64,000 nucleotides of DNA from Candidatus Nitrotoga arctica (GTDB taxonomy: Bacteria; Pseudomonadota; Gammaproteobacteria; Burkholderiales; Gallionellaceae): contig NZ_OU912926.1 of NCBI RefSeq assembly GCF_918378365.1, forward strand, positions 2,480,001 to 2,544,000, written 5' to 3'. Below, in pieces: positions 49,069-58,505 of this stretch. The translations under genes were made by a program, and so were the position numbers. Every line of letters starts with the position of its first letter. Positions within the stretch are counted from its first letter, which is position 1. The notes under the pieces were generated by a model. That model was not told the DNA's origin, ran no database searches, and saw only the letters and a program-made list of their open reading frames with translations.

Positions 49069-51603
49069 TTAATTAATTAAGTAGACTGGCAAATTCTCTT
49101 TAGTGGCTTCAACTATATGTGTTGATTCTGCTGCTTTAACTGATTCAATTAAAGTAATCGCATCCGAAATAGAGCCAAGAGCTCGTGTTAATGGACGGTA
49201 AAGAGAGAAGCTCCCGTCTTTAAATAAGAAAATCTCGCGCGTCTCTGGATTTACTGCAACTAGCAGAACCCACTCATTCAAATAAAATTCATAATTTGCT
49301 GGTAGCTGATTAATTGCTCCCAATACAATTTCAGGAAAGTGTTCAACAATAACCAGGAGACGGATAGGATCATGAACTTCAATCATCTGACTTGGGAGAC
49401 CTGATCTTAAGTCGCCATCACTGCCATTAGCCACGCCAATAAGTCCCATAACATTATGGGGAAGCTTGGTTCCTGCACCCAGTTTGTAATTGTCAACACG
49501 TGAAAAAAAATATTCGAGACTGATACCCCCCATAACCGGTGCAATAGGTTTCATAACATTACATAGATACTTTCCTTCAGGATCCAGCCTATAATCGTAA
49601 GAGCTCATAGACGACCGCCTATCTAGATAGATGTCCTTTGATAAAGTTCGCCTGCCGACAAAACAAACTGCGTTGGTTGAATGGTTAAGTTCTTGTCGAG
49701 GTTCGAATAATGAAACTGATCTCCTAAGAATTTCTCCATGAATTTTTTTAGCGCTCAAGTTAGTATCAATTGACACTAATCTTCTCGATCTTTCTTTTGA
49801 ATTTAAATCCAAAGCCTTGACAAAAACGGGGGTGTTTTTTTTATGGTTTGTCGAATTCACAGGAGAAAGTAAGTTCTCATCGAAATAAGTGATTTCGTCA
49901 CGCGTAGTATCATGAAGGGCGCCTAGAAATTGTGTTTCTATGGGAATGACTAGCCCTCTTGAACTCAACAATGCTCTAACTTCAGAGTGATTAGCCATCA
50001 CGCAAAATACTCTTGCATTAACTGAACCAGGCCTACCTCCACAAGCTCCGCAGTCATAAGCACAATAATGAGGATTATTAATACTGGTTGCACCATGTCC
50101 AACAACATAGACAATTGATGCGAAATCTTTGACAAGTCCAATGCTGGTTAAAATTGTTTCTACTCTTTGAGTCATCTCCTCGATTGTAAATCCCACTTGT
50201 AAATCGTTTTCCCGATGGTTCGTAAATTTGTTCTCAACAGTAAGGTTCGAAGCCTTATCCATATGTGCAATCGGTGAGGCCATGGCAGGCATCGCGGAAG
50301 GTCGAAAAATATTCAGTGCCAGTTTAAATCCTGACAACAATCCCAATGTTTGAGTAACTAGCCAGCCTCGAAAAAGAGAATGTGATACTTTAGAAAAATA
50401 GGCTTCTTTCTTCCTCTTTTTTTTGGTTTCTGTTTCCTTAATTAAATATTTTGGTGTAACAGGTGCAGGACAACATTTTGTATAGAATTTTCCATGCTCA
50501 GGTTGAAAATAGAATTCAACGCCAAAGAATCCAGGTGTAGCAAAAGTTTCACATTCAGAATCAATTCTTTCAAGGTAACGACGGAAGGAAAGCTCCCTAT
50601 CATCGATACATGTAAACACTTGAAAACTTTTGTGGAATGGTACTGTTTCCTCCTTCTTTTTTTGCAATTGAATAGCGGCAAGCACTTGATCATAATAAGA
50701 CCATTCAAAAGCATCTTGCCAAATTGAAAGGACTTCATCCAATTCTGTGTTGGGAACTTCATCAAAAAGCTCTACAGGTCTGTTTTTTAAATTGCTGCCC
50801 ATTGGCAACCAATCCTCTTCCAATTGGAAGTCAAGTGCATCAATCTCTAATAAGAGTTCAAAAACAATTAAGTCATGAATTGATATTTTTTTTGGGTTCA
50901 ACAGAGATTGCGGTTGATCCTCAACAGTGGACACCATACCCGACCAACCTTGATGTGCAAATTGCTGATCATATAAATATTGCTTGTAAAGCGATTCGGC
51001 ACCAACAAGAATTTTTAGTAAATCTTCAATTTTACAATTGCCCTTAAGAAGGAGTTCTTTAGCTCTTTTTCTTTTAAAGAAACTTGTAAAACTGTTTGCT
51101 TCTATTTCTCTCATTGAAGAAAGAAAGCCTTTATGCCCAACAGGAAAACCCCATATTGAAATTCCCTGATCAAGATAGCTACAAAGAATTCTGAAAAGCA
51201 GTGGATGTACAAATAAATCCAGGTCTATGCGGTATTGCTCTTTCCAATTTAATCGCAGCAAACCAATTCTTGATGAAATAGAAGTGTCATATTTCTTGCT
51301 AAGCACATTTTTCATCCATTCATTTACATGCTCTAAACCCTTTCTTTCAGCAATCGTTCTTTTTAGAATATCTTCCCGGATACGTGTAGATATATAGAGC
51401 GATCTATAATCTTCTAACTGAAGGGAGACAAAATAACCAAATATTTTTGATGCATGACGAATGCCATCATAGAACTTAAGATGCTGAAATGCATGTAACG
51501 TGTTGTGATGAATAAAATCTTTTAGTGGGGCTTGACTAGGCAAATAGTGCTTCAATTCATGAAGTACTTCTTGTTCATTAAAAATAGAATTATTTGAATT
51601 CAT
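49069..51603 (-). CDS. dabA: DabA (DUF2309), catalytic subunit of the DAB inorganic carbon pump
   Basis: 844 residues. The beta-carbonic-anhydrase-like zinc site is visible: CIDDRE gives Cys 332 and Asp 334, GHGATS gives His 503, and YCAYDCGACGG gives Cys 518. The spacing matches the Cys351/Asp353/His524/Cys539 set reported for the Halothiobacillus protein, as I recall it. It begins LHELKHYLPSQAPLKDFIHHN, a typical DUF2309 start. It hydrates CO2 vectorially when driven by DabB. A+T-rich codon use suggests acquisition by transfer. It is divergent from the GNAT gene; the 246-base gap contains a sequence repeated at 58.3 kb. Confidence 0.93.
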   Translation of the reverse strand: MNSNNSIFNEQEVLHELKHYLPSQAPLKDFIHHNTLHAFQHLKFYDGIRHASKIFGYFVSLQLEDYRSLYISTRIREDILKRTIAERKGLEHVNEWMKNVLSKKYDTSISSRIGLLRLNWKEQYRIDLDLFVHPLLFRILCSYLDQGISIWGFPVGHKGFLSSMREIEANSFTSFFKRKRAKELLLKGNCKIEDLLKILVGAESLYKQYLYDQQFAHQGWSGMVSTVEDQPQSLLNPKKISIHDLIVFELLLEIDALDFQLEEDWLPMGSNLKNRPVELFDEVPNTELDEVLSIWQDAFEWSYYDQVLAAIQLQKKKEETVPFHKSFQVFTCIDDRELSFRRYLERIDSECETFATPGFFGVEFYFQPEHGKFYTKCCPAPVTPKYLIKETETKKKRKKEAYFSKVSHSLFRGWLVTQTLGLLSGFKLALNIFRPSAMPAMASPIAHMDKASNLTVENKFTNHRENDLQVGFTIEEMTQRVETILTSIGLVKDFASIVYVVGHGATSINNPHYCAYDCGACGGRPGSVNARVFCVMANHSEVRALLSSRGLVIPIETQFLGALHDTTRDEITYFDENLLSPVNSTNHKKNTPVFVKALDLNSKERSRRLVSIDTNLSAKKIHGEILRRSVSLFEPRQELNHSTNAVCFVGRRTLSKDIYLDRRSSMSSYDYRLDPEGKYLCNVMKPIAPVMGGISLEYFFSRVDNYKLGAGTKLPHNVMGLIGVANGSDGDLRSGLPSQMIEVHDPIRLLVIVEHFPEIVLGAINQLPANYEFYLNEWVLLVAVNPETREIFLFKDGSFSLYRPLTRALGSISDAITLIESVKAAESTHIVEATKENLPVYLIN

Positions 51604-51660
51604 TGTTATAAGCTCTATGTAGTGTTCTTTTTCTTTAAACCGATTGTGGCAATTAAAATT

Positions 51661-51860
51661 TTTTTTAATTAACGTGACGCACTACTTCTAAATATTTGGT
51701 AAATTATTCTTAATTTTTAAAATGGTATGGGTAATGTATGTTTATGAAAAAATCTTGTCAAACTGAAGCTTGATATATGTCGATCATCAAAATTTGATGA
51801 TTTTTACTCATTTATACGTTACTGACTTTACTTTTCTTTATTTTTAAATATGATAATAAC
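51661..51860. repeat. Diverged repeat, copy A (dabA/GNAT upstream region)
   Basis: The segment resembles 58327-58505 along its length. Shared stretches include GTAAATTATT, GGTAATGTATGTTTA versus GTTAATGTATGTTTA, AAAATCTTGTCAAAC, GAAGCTTGATATATG and ATATGRTAATAA at the GNAT start. Small indels separate them. Copy A is the upstream region of an intact gene; copy B is followed by only a remnant. Confidence 0.8.
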
Positions 51861-52341
51861 CAAAACGATACATAAAAAAATAGTGATTCGCCTTGCTGAA
51901 ATTCGTGATGTTTTAGTTATCACTCAATTTAATCAAGCGATGGCTTTCGAAACAGAAAAAAAAGAATTAATACCGAAAGTAGTATCAAAAGGTGTCACAA
52001 AAATTTTAAAAAATTCTAATTTTGGATTTTATGTGATCGCTGAACGTAACAAGGAAGTCATTGGATCACTAATGGTAACTACCGAATGGAGCGATTGGCG
52101 AAATGGTATGTTTTGGTGGATTCAAAGCGTTTACATCAAGCCAGATGAGCGTCGAAAAAAGATTTATACCCAGCTATATAATTTTGTTAAAGAGTCTGCG
52201 AAAAATAACCCCAGTATTTGCGGGTTTCGTCTTTATGTGGAAAATGAAAATATTCTTGCCAAAAACACATATGAAGCTCTTGGCATGATGGAAACAGGTT
52301 ATCGGATATACGAAGAACTGAAACCAGAAACTCACAAGTAG
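51850..52341 (+). CDS. GNAT-family N-acetyltransferase
   Basis: 163 residues with the GNAT fold: beta strands in VIGSLMVTTEWSDWRNGMFWW, the acetyl-CoA loop region VYIKPDERRKKIYTQLYNFV (a diverged R/Q-x-x-G/A loop), then FRLYVENENILAKNTYEALG and a GYRIYEE end. The substrate is unknown. The gene is A+T-rich like dabAB. The stop codon lies inside a block (52335-52430) copied from the DUF5996 gene, so the last codon or two and the stop were supplied by a recombination junction. It is divergent from dabA. Confidence 0.85.
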   Translation: MIITKTIHKKIVIRLAEIRDVLVITQFNQAMAFETEKKELIPKVVSKGVTKILKNSNFGFYVIAERNKEVIGSLMVTTEWSDWRNGMFWWIQSVYIKPDERRKKIYTQLYNFVKESAKNNPSICGFRLYVENENILAKNTYEALGMMETGYRIYEELKPETHK

Positions 52342-52430
52342 ATCGTGTATTCAGGGAATTTCGTGCTCGTTTCATCGGTAAGCCCAGTCCGTGCACTTCT
52401 TTTGGAAAGCTTCGACCTTGCTCTCACCCG
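52335..52430 (+). pseudogene. Fragment of the DUF5996 gene
   Basis: About 96 bases match 59833-59930 inside the DUF5996 gene with roughly 85 percent identity by eye. Shared runs are CAAGTAGATCGTGTATTC, TCGTGCTCGTTTCATCGG, CCAGTCC, GTGCACTT, AAGCTTCGA and CTCACCCG. It has lost the reading frame. It joins the GNAT 3' end exactly at CAAGTAG. The rest of 52431-52557 holds nothing recognisable. Confidence 0.88.
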
Positions 52431-52557
52431 CCGCAGAGATGTCTTTAAACAATTTTTTTCGCGTTATTCAGTGCCAAGGCAGCATTATTGCCACTCTAAC
52501 TCAGTTATAGTTCAAAACCATGTACCCTATTTTGAACCACTCCTTCCGCTCATCCAA

Positions 52558-53997
52558 CTACTGCCAACCTCCACCAAGTGATTTATAAAGATCCACCATT
52601 GCGTCAATTTGTTTTTGTTTCGTTTCAATTAAATCTTTTTTGGCATCCAAGGTATCCCTTTGTGCCAATAGCACATCCAGATAGTCCACACGGGCAGATT
52701 TGAATAGCTGGTTAGCAACCTCAATTGATTGGGCAAGCGCTTCCACTTGGCTTGTCTTAAGCTGATAGTTTTTGTCGAGGTTATCGATATTTGAAATTTG
52801 ATTCGCTACTTCCGTATAAGCTTTTATAATACTTTGCTCATACTCATAAGCCGCCTGAATCTGCTTGGCATTGGCGTTTTTATATTCCGCTATGATGGCA
52901 TTTTTATTGATCAGCGGAGCCACTAACCCTCCGACGATAGTGGCCGCCAAGGACTCTGGCGTATTGATCAGGTATTTAAGTGCGAAAGCATCATACCCTA
53001 TTCCGGCGTTTATGCTAAAGGAGGGATAGAAATTTGCCCTAGCCACCTTTATGTTTAATGCCGCTGCCGATAATTCAAGCTCCGCTTGCCTAATATCAGG
53101 CCTATTTTGTAGCAATTGTGACGGAATACCTGTCTTAAGCACTTTAGGTTTTAACTCCATAAAACCACTAGAAGCACGCTGGATAGGCTGCGGCGTTCTC
53201 CCTAACAAGAAATTTATCCGGTTTACAACAACATTAACATGTTGATTTAATTCGTATATTTTACTTTTGTTTTTTGCCACTTCTGCTTCATAACGTCTGA
53301 CGGCAAGTGCGGTTGTCCTTGCATACAGCTGTAGTTGCTTGACCATCTCCAAACCATTTTGCTGGATACTAATATTTTCCTCTAAATTCTTAAGCTGGTT
53401 GTCCAAGGTAAGCAGTTCATAGTACGAATGGGCTACTTCAGCGACCAGATTGGTCACTAAAAAATTTTTACCTTCTTTTGATGCCATATACTCGAGAACA
53501 GCCACCTGTTTCGCATTCCGCAACTTTTTCCATACGTCGATCTCCCAGGTTGAAAAGAGCCCAAAGTGAAAATCGCCCAAGTACGTAGGGAAGGCTTGGC
53601 CATTGGCTCTTGGGAGATTTTCGTCAACAGCGCCATTGCGCGTAAACTGGCCGGTTCTGTCCCCGCCTGCACCAGCACCAATATTTACAAATGGTAAATA
53701 TTGGCCTCTACGCGCTTGAATTTCATTCTGTGCAACACTGATGCGCTGCATCATGATATTAATTTCTTTATTGTTAACAACAGCTATATCTATCAAACTT
53801 AATAAATTAGGATCATCGAAAAAATCTTTCCATTTAATACTCGCCGTATTGGTCTGTTCCGAAATGCCCGCTTTATAACCAGCAGGAAGACGCGTGTCTT
53901 CTTTTTTGATTATTACCTCAGGAGTACCACAGGCTTGCAACACCAGCCCCAAAACGCCTAAAGCCATAAACTGAAATGTTTTAGTTTTCGTTGTCAT
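52558..53997 (-). CDS. RND efflux outer-membrane channel (NodT/OprM family)
   Basis: 479 residues with a lipoprotein-type signal (VLGLVLQACG, Cys 23). Two outer-membrane efflux repeats follow, with typical motifs WKDFFDDPNLLSLIDIAVVNN, FSTWEIDVWKKLRNA, LLQNRPDIRQAELELSAA and ANFYPSFSINAGIGY. As a trimer it forms the exit duct for the RND pump. Its start overlaps the end of the permease gene by 17 bases. It is the last gene of a MFP-RND-OMF operon. Confidence 0.93.
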   Translation of the reverse strand: MTTKTKTFQFMALGVLGLVLQACGTPEVIIKKEDTRLPAGYKAGISEQTNTASIKWKDFFDDPNLLSLIDIAVVNNKEINIMMQRISVAQNEIQARRGQYLPFVNIGAGAGGDRTGQFTRNGAVDENLPRANGQAFPTYLGDFHFGLFSTWEIDVWKKLRNAKQVAVLEYMASKEGKNFLVTNLVAEVAHSYYELLTLDNQLKNLEENISIQQNGLEMVKQLQLYARTTALAVRRYEAEVAKNKSKIYELNQHVNVVVNRINFLLGRTPQPIQRASSGFMELKPKVLKTGIPSQLLQNRPDIRQAELELSAAALNIKVARANFYPSFSINAGIGYDAFALKYLINTPESLAATIVGGLVAPLINKNAIIAEYKNANAKQIQAAYEYEQSIIKAYTEVANQISNIDNLDKNYQLKTSQVEALAQSIEVANQLFKSARVDYLDVLLAQRDTLDAKKDLIETKQKQIDAMVDLYKSLGGGWQ

Positions 53998-56900
53998 TTG
54001 GGCCGTAGTGATAAGTTTCGGTTAAAGGATCAAGGTCTTCATGTTGAATTAATTTTTTGCCTTCTATCATTTTGGCAAACATATAATAAAGCCCTGGAAT
54101 AATGATGACACCAAACACGGTACCGAAAAGCATCCCACCCAGCGCTGAGGTACCAATTGTTCTGTTGCCTACTGCGCCCGCCCCCGTAGCCATCGCTAAG
54201 GGTACCAGCCCGGCTATAAAGGCAAAGGAAGTCATCAAAATCGGTCGAAAGCGCTCTTTTGCACCCGCAATCGCCGCTTCTAAAACAGTCATGCCTTGGG
54301 TTTGCTTCTGGGTTGCAAATTCGACAATCAATACCGCATTTTTGCCGAGCAAACCAATTAACATAATCATTCCCAATTGAGAATAGACATCATTGGCAAG
54401 CCCTAATCCTTTTAATAATAAGAAAGCACCGAAAATACCGGGGGGCAGCGAACATAGCACGACCAAAGGCAAAACAAAGCTTTCGTATTGTGCGGCTAAC
54501 ACCAGGTAAACAAACATGATAACGATCGCGAAGATCAGCAGGGCTTCATTGCCCCGGAGGGCTTCATCAAATGACAAGCCTTCCCAGGCAACCTCAAAAC
54601 CATGCGGCAAAGTGGCTTTCGCAACCTCTTCAACTGCGTTGATGGCCGCACCAGTGGTATAACCCGTTGCGGGCTCGGCGCGGATCGCCGCCGAGTTATA
54701 GAGGTTGTAACGTGTGATCTCGTTGGGTCCCTGCTTTTTCACCATAGTCATAAAGGCGGAGTACGGCACCATTTCGCCTTTATCATTTTTTACAAAATAT
54801 TTCAACACATCCTCAGGGGAACGCCGGAATTCCGGCAAGGCCTGGGCGTAGACTTTAAAAAAGTTATTGAAGCGAATAAAGCCCTGTTCATAGGTACTGC
54901 CGATCATGATGTCCAGGTGATTCATCGCTTTTTCGATGGTAACCCCTTTTTGCATGGCCAGTTTATTGTCGATGACCAGTTCGTATTGCGGATAATTGGC
55001 CGCATAAAAGGTAAACAAGCCGGTCAGTTCCTTACGTTTACGCATCGCATCCATAAACGTTTGGTTAATTTTATCGAACTCGAAATAATCCGTGTCTAAT
55101 GTCTTGTCTAATAAGCGAAACGCCAAGCCCGATGCCGCTCCGTATCCCGGCACTGCCGGAGGTTGAAAAAACTCGATGACTGCGCCCAAGTTATGGGTTT
55201 TTTCCTCCAACTCGTGGATAACATCTAGTACCGAATGTTTACGTTGCGACCAATCTTTCAGGTTGATAATACTGGTGCCTGCATTCGATCCGCGGCCTTC
55301 GGTGAGTATTTCGTAGCCGGCTAAGGAAGAAACCGATTGTACGCCTTCGATTTTTGCTGCTATCACTTCCAGTTGCCGTGCCACTCTGTTGGTCACTTCG
55401 ATGGTTGAGCCGGGCGGTGTTTGAATAATCGCATAAATCATGCCTTGGTCTTCGCCAGGAATAAAGCCCTCAGGCAAGGTTTTATCGATCATGAAAACGC
55501 CGAAGCCAAACCCGGCCAACACCAAAAGCGTGACAATGCGCCGGGTGACCGTGACATTCAACAATTTGATGTAGCGCCCGGTGACCTTTTCGAAAACAGA
55601 GTTAAAACCATCGATGAAAAGGCTGATTGGATTTTTCCGTTTCGGCTGGCCGTGGGTGTTTTTAAGGATCATGGCACACAGTACCGGGGCAAGCGATAAA
55701 GCCACAACTGCTGAAATAATGATCGACGACGCCATAGCGATAGAGAACTGTCGATAAAACACCCCGACCGGCCCTGGCATAAACGCAATTGGGATGAACA
55801 CCGACACCATGACCAGTGTAATCGCCACAATGGCGCCGCCAATTTCCCCCAATACTTTTCGGGAGGCCTCATATGGGCTGCAATTTTCGGCTGCCATTTT
55901 TGCATGCACAGCCTCTACCACCACAATGGCATCATCGACCACAATACCGATAGCCAAGACCAAGGCAAACAAGGTGATGAGGTTAATGGAAAGCCCGAAC
56001 GCAGACATAACGGCGAATGCTCCGACCAGCGAAACCGGTACCGCAAGAATGGGGATCAAGGTAGAGCGCCAGTCGCCGAGGAAAATAAAGACCACCAAGG
56101 AGACCAATATGAAGGCTTCAACCAAGGTGTGTAGCACTTTTTCGATGGACGCATCAACGAAACGCGACACATCGTAATTGATTTCGTATTCCATGCCTTC
56201 CGGGAAGGACTTTTTCATTTCTTCCAGTTTTTCCTTCACATTCTCTATGACCTTTTGGGCATTAGTGCCGTAGTTTTGCTTCAGCACGATAGACGCCGAA
56301 GGGTACCCGTCTTTATCAGAGAAAATATTATAGAACTCGCTGTTTAGATCGACCCTGGCAACGTCTTTAATGCGCAGAATTTCGCCGGTCGGGGTAGACC
56401 GGATAATAATGTCTCCATATTCTTCCGGCTTGTTGAAACGTCCTTTATAGACCAGCACATACTCTTTGGATTGGGCGGCTATGCCTGTGCTTTGTCCCAG
56501 TCGACCAGGACGTCCGATAATGCTTTGATTCCCGATGGCCTCCATCACCTCCTCTGACGAGACGCTATAGGCCCGCATCCGTTCCGGATTCAGCCAAATC
56601 CGCATCGCATATTGGCGGGCGCCCAATATGGTTGCTTGGGCGATTCCAGTAATGCGCTGAATTTCCGGAATAACATTGACGTAGGCATAATTAAATAGAA
56701 GCTTCTGATCGGCGTTTTTATCTTTGCTGAAGAGGTTGACATACATGAGCATGCTGGGCTGGACGAAGTTCACAATCACGCCTTCCAACTGCACCAGTGT
56801 GGGCAGTCTGCTCATCATCTGATCCACGCGCGTCTTCACATTAACCATCGCGATATTGGGATCGACACCTAGATTGAAATACACTTGAATGGTCGCTTCG

Positions 56901-57157
56901 CCAGCGCTGGTCGCATCCGAAGTAATGTATTTCATGCCGGGCACGCCATTGATAGCGCGTTCTAACATAATCAGGGACGATTTCACCAGTACATCGGCAC
57001 TGGAACCGGGAAACGATATCGAAACCGTGACCCGCGGCGGCGCAATATCTGGAAACTGGGAAATGGGCAATGATTTCATTGCCACAAACCCCATAAACAG
57101 GAACATCAGCGATAACACGATCGCCATTACAGGTCTCTTGAGAAAAATATTAAACAT
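53981..57157 (-). CDS. RND multidrug efflux permease (HAE-1 family)
   Basis: A 1058-residue AcrB/MexF-like inner-membrane pump. Family features are FLKRPVMAIVLSLMFLFMG, SSADVLVKSSLIMLERAING, the TM4 proton-relay motif GIVVDDAIVVVEAVH with adjacent Asp residues, PEGFIPGEDQG, and the C-terminal MIGLLGKNAVLIVEFA with Lys. It exports hydrophobic or amphiphilic compounds using the proton gradient together with the MFP upstream and OMF downstream. It is 23 bases after the MFP stop. Confidence 0.95.
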   Translation of the reverse strand: MFNIFLKRPVMAIVLSLMFLFMGFVAMKSLPISQFPDIAPPRVTVSISFPGSSADVLVKSSLIMLERAINGVPGMKYITSDATSAGEATIQVYFNLGVDPNIAMVNVKTRVDQMMSRLPTLVQLEGVIVNFVQPSMLMYVNLFSKDKNADQKLLFNYAYVNVIPEIQRITGIAQATILGARQYAMRIWLNPERMRAYSVSSEEVMEAIGNQSIIGRPGRLGQSTGIAAQSKEYVLVYKGRFNKPEEYGDIIIRSTPTGEILRIKDVARVDLNSEFYNIFSDKDGYPSASIVLKQNYGTNAQKVIENVKEKLEEMKKSFPEGMEYEINYDVSRFVDASIEKVLHTLVEAFILVSLVVFIFLGDWRSTLIPILAVPVSLVGAFAVMSAFGLSINLITLFALVLAIGIVVDDAIVVVEAVHAKMAAENCSPYEASRKVLGEIGGAIVAITLVMVSVFIPIAFMPGPVGVFYRQFSIAMASSIIISAVVALSLAPVLCAMILKNTHGQPKRKNPISLFIDGFNSVFEKVTGRYIKLLNVTVTRRIVTLLVLAGFGFGVFMIDKTLPEGFIPGEDQGMIYAIIQTPPGSTIEVTNRVARQLEVIAAKIEGVQSVSSLAGYEILTEGRGSNAGTSIINLKDWSQRKHSVLDVIHELEEKTHNLGAVIEFFQPPAVPGYGAASGLAFRLLDKTLDTDYFEFDKINQTFMDAMRKRKELTGLFTFYAANYPQYELVIDNKLAMQKGVTIEKAMNHLDIMIGSTYEQGFIRFNNFFKVYAQALPEFRRSPEDVLKYFVKNDKGEMVPYSAFMTMVKKQGPNEITRYNLYNSAAIRAEPATGYTTGAAINAVEEVAKATLPHGFEVAWEGLSFDEALRGNEALLIFAIVIMFVYLVLAAQYESFVLPLVVLCSLPPGIFGAFLLLKGLGLANDVYSQLGMIMLIGLLGKNAVLIVEFATQKQTQGMTVLEAAIAGAKERFRPILMTSFAFIAGLVPLAMATGAGAVGNRTIGTSALGGMLFGTVFGVIIIPGLYYMFAKMIEGKKLIQHEDLDPLTETYHYGPNDNEN

Positions 57158-57179
57158 GGTTTAATCCTGACCTGAAGGG

Positions 57180-58274
57180 TTACTCTGTATACAATTTCTT
57201 CAACTCTGAGCGAACCTTTTGGGGTGGCCTTAAATCGATCTTCACCTTTTCTCCAGGACGAACTTTGCGTATACCTTCGAGCAGAATCCTGTCAGTGTCA
57301 TTCAGGCCATCTTTAACAATAAATAGCTGTGGCAATTCGGCCTCTATATGGATCAGCCTTTGCTCCACTTTTTCTTCTTTATTGATGACGTAGACATAGG
57401 TTTTATCCATGATTTCGAACGTCGCTTTTTGGGGGATGAGCATGGCGTTTGGGTAAGGCTTGGCCATTAGAATTGTTCCTGTCTCACCATGCCTGAGAAT
57501 TTTGTCCGGGTTAGCGAACAAGGCACGGAATTGGATATTACCGGAGGTATTATTAAAATCACCTACAATTGCTTCAATAACACCCTTTTGATTGAAAATC
57601 TCGCCATCTGCCATTCTTAGCTGTACTTCTTCACCGATTTTGTCTTTTTTTTGCGTCTTAAAGTTTAGGTATTGGGCTTCTGGGACATTGAAATAGACCC
57701 ATAATTGACTGACGTCAGACAGTGTCGTCAACACCGCACCTTCATCGAGAAGGCTGCCGACCCTAACAACTAAATGATCCATAATCCCTTCAAAAGGTGC
57801 TTTGATATCGGTGAAACCTAAACGGGTTTCCGCCATTTTCACTTCCGCCTTGGCCTTATCTAATTTTGCTTTTGCCAAAGCCAATTCATTGGTCGATACG
57901 ATATTCTTATCAGCCAAGCCTTTGGTATTAAGGTATTCGATGTTCATATTCTGCGCTTCGGCTTGCGCTTTAAGAAGTTCTGCCTGATAGATATTGGGCA
58001 TGATCTTGAACATAGGCTGTCCCTTTTTTATCAATTGCCCTTCATCCACAAAAATATCCTGTAAGTAGCCCTTTTCCAAAGAGCGTACATCAATATGCCT
58101 AATGGCCTGAATCTGACAGACATAGTCTTTCATGACGAAAGTGTCTTCACGAAACGGTGTAGTCGCCCCATATTTTGGCATTTCTTCATGTGTCTCGGTT
58201 TCTGCCTTAAGATGACATCCACTCAATAATAGGGTGGCGATTAAGCCTAGAACTACGGATGATTTAGTGATCAT
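57180..58274 (-). CDS. RND efflux periplasmic adaptor (membrane fusion protein)
   Basis: 364 residues from ATG 58274, giving a compact lipoprotein signal (VLGLIATLLLSGC, Cys 20); the frame to 58304 would place ten extra residues before it. HlyD-type motifs are visible: lipoyl half GYLQDIFVDEGQLIKKGQPMF, a coiled hairpin (AQAEAQNMN to AKAEVKMAETRLGF) and FEGIMDHLVVRVGSLLDEG. It bridges the permease and outer channel. It is the first gene of the operon. Upstream lies repeat copy B, so its promoter derives from DNA shared with the dabA/GNAT region. Confidence 0.93.
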   Translation of the reverse strand: MITKSSVVLGLIATLLLSGCHLKAETETHEEMPKYGATTPFREDTFVMKDYVCQIQAIRHIDVRSLEKGYLQDIFVDEGQLIKKGQPMFKIMPNIYQAELLKAQAEAQNMNIEYLNTKGLADKNIVSTNELALAKAKLDKAKAEVKMAETRLGFTDIKAPFEGIMDHLVVRVGSLLDEGAVLTTLSDVSQLWVYFNVPEAQYLNFKTQKKDKIGEEVQLRMADGEIFNQKGVIEAIVGDFNNTSGNIQFRALFANPDKILRHGETGTILMAKPYPNAMLIPQKATFEIMDKTYVYVINKEEKVEQRLIHIEAELPQLFIVKDGLNDTDRILLEGIRKVRPGEKVKIDLRPPQKVRSELKKLYTE

Positions 58275-58326
58275 TTTTATGGCCTTTACATTGCAAGGGA
58301 GCAAAGTATTGTGTTAAGGGACTAAA

Positions 58327-58505
58327 ATTTTTTAACGTGCGTTCTATCATTAAAAATATTTAGTAAATTATTTTAAATATTAAAATGACATGGTTAATGT
58401 ATGTTTAGGTAAAAATCTTGTCAAACGGAAGCTTGATATATGGCGAAGCATCAATTTTTGATTATTTTTATTCGCACCGGATACTAATAAATATGGTAAT
58501 AATTC
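58327..58505. repeat. Diverged repeat, copy B
   Basis: A second copy of the region at 51661-51860, starting just upstream of the efflux adaptor gene. It reads through to AATATGGTAATAATTC, the counterpart of the GNAT start ATGATAATAACC, after which similarity fades. A GNAT gene therefore probably once began here too. Confidence 0.8.
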
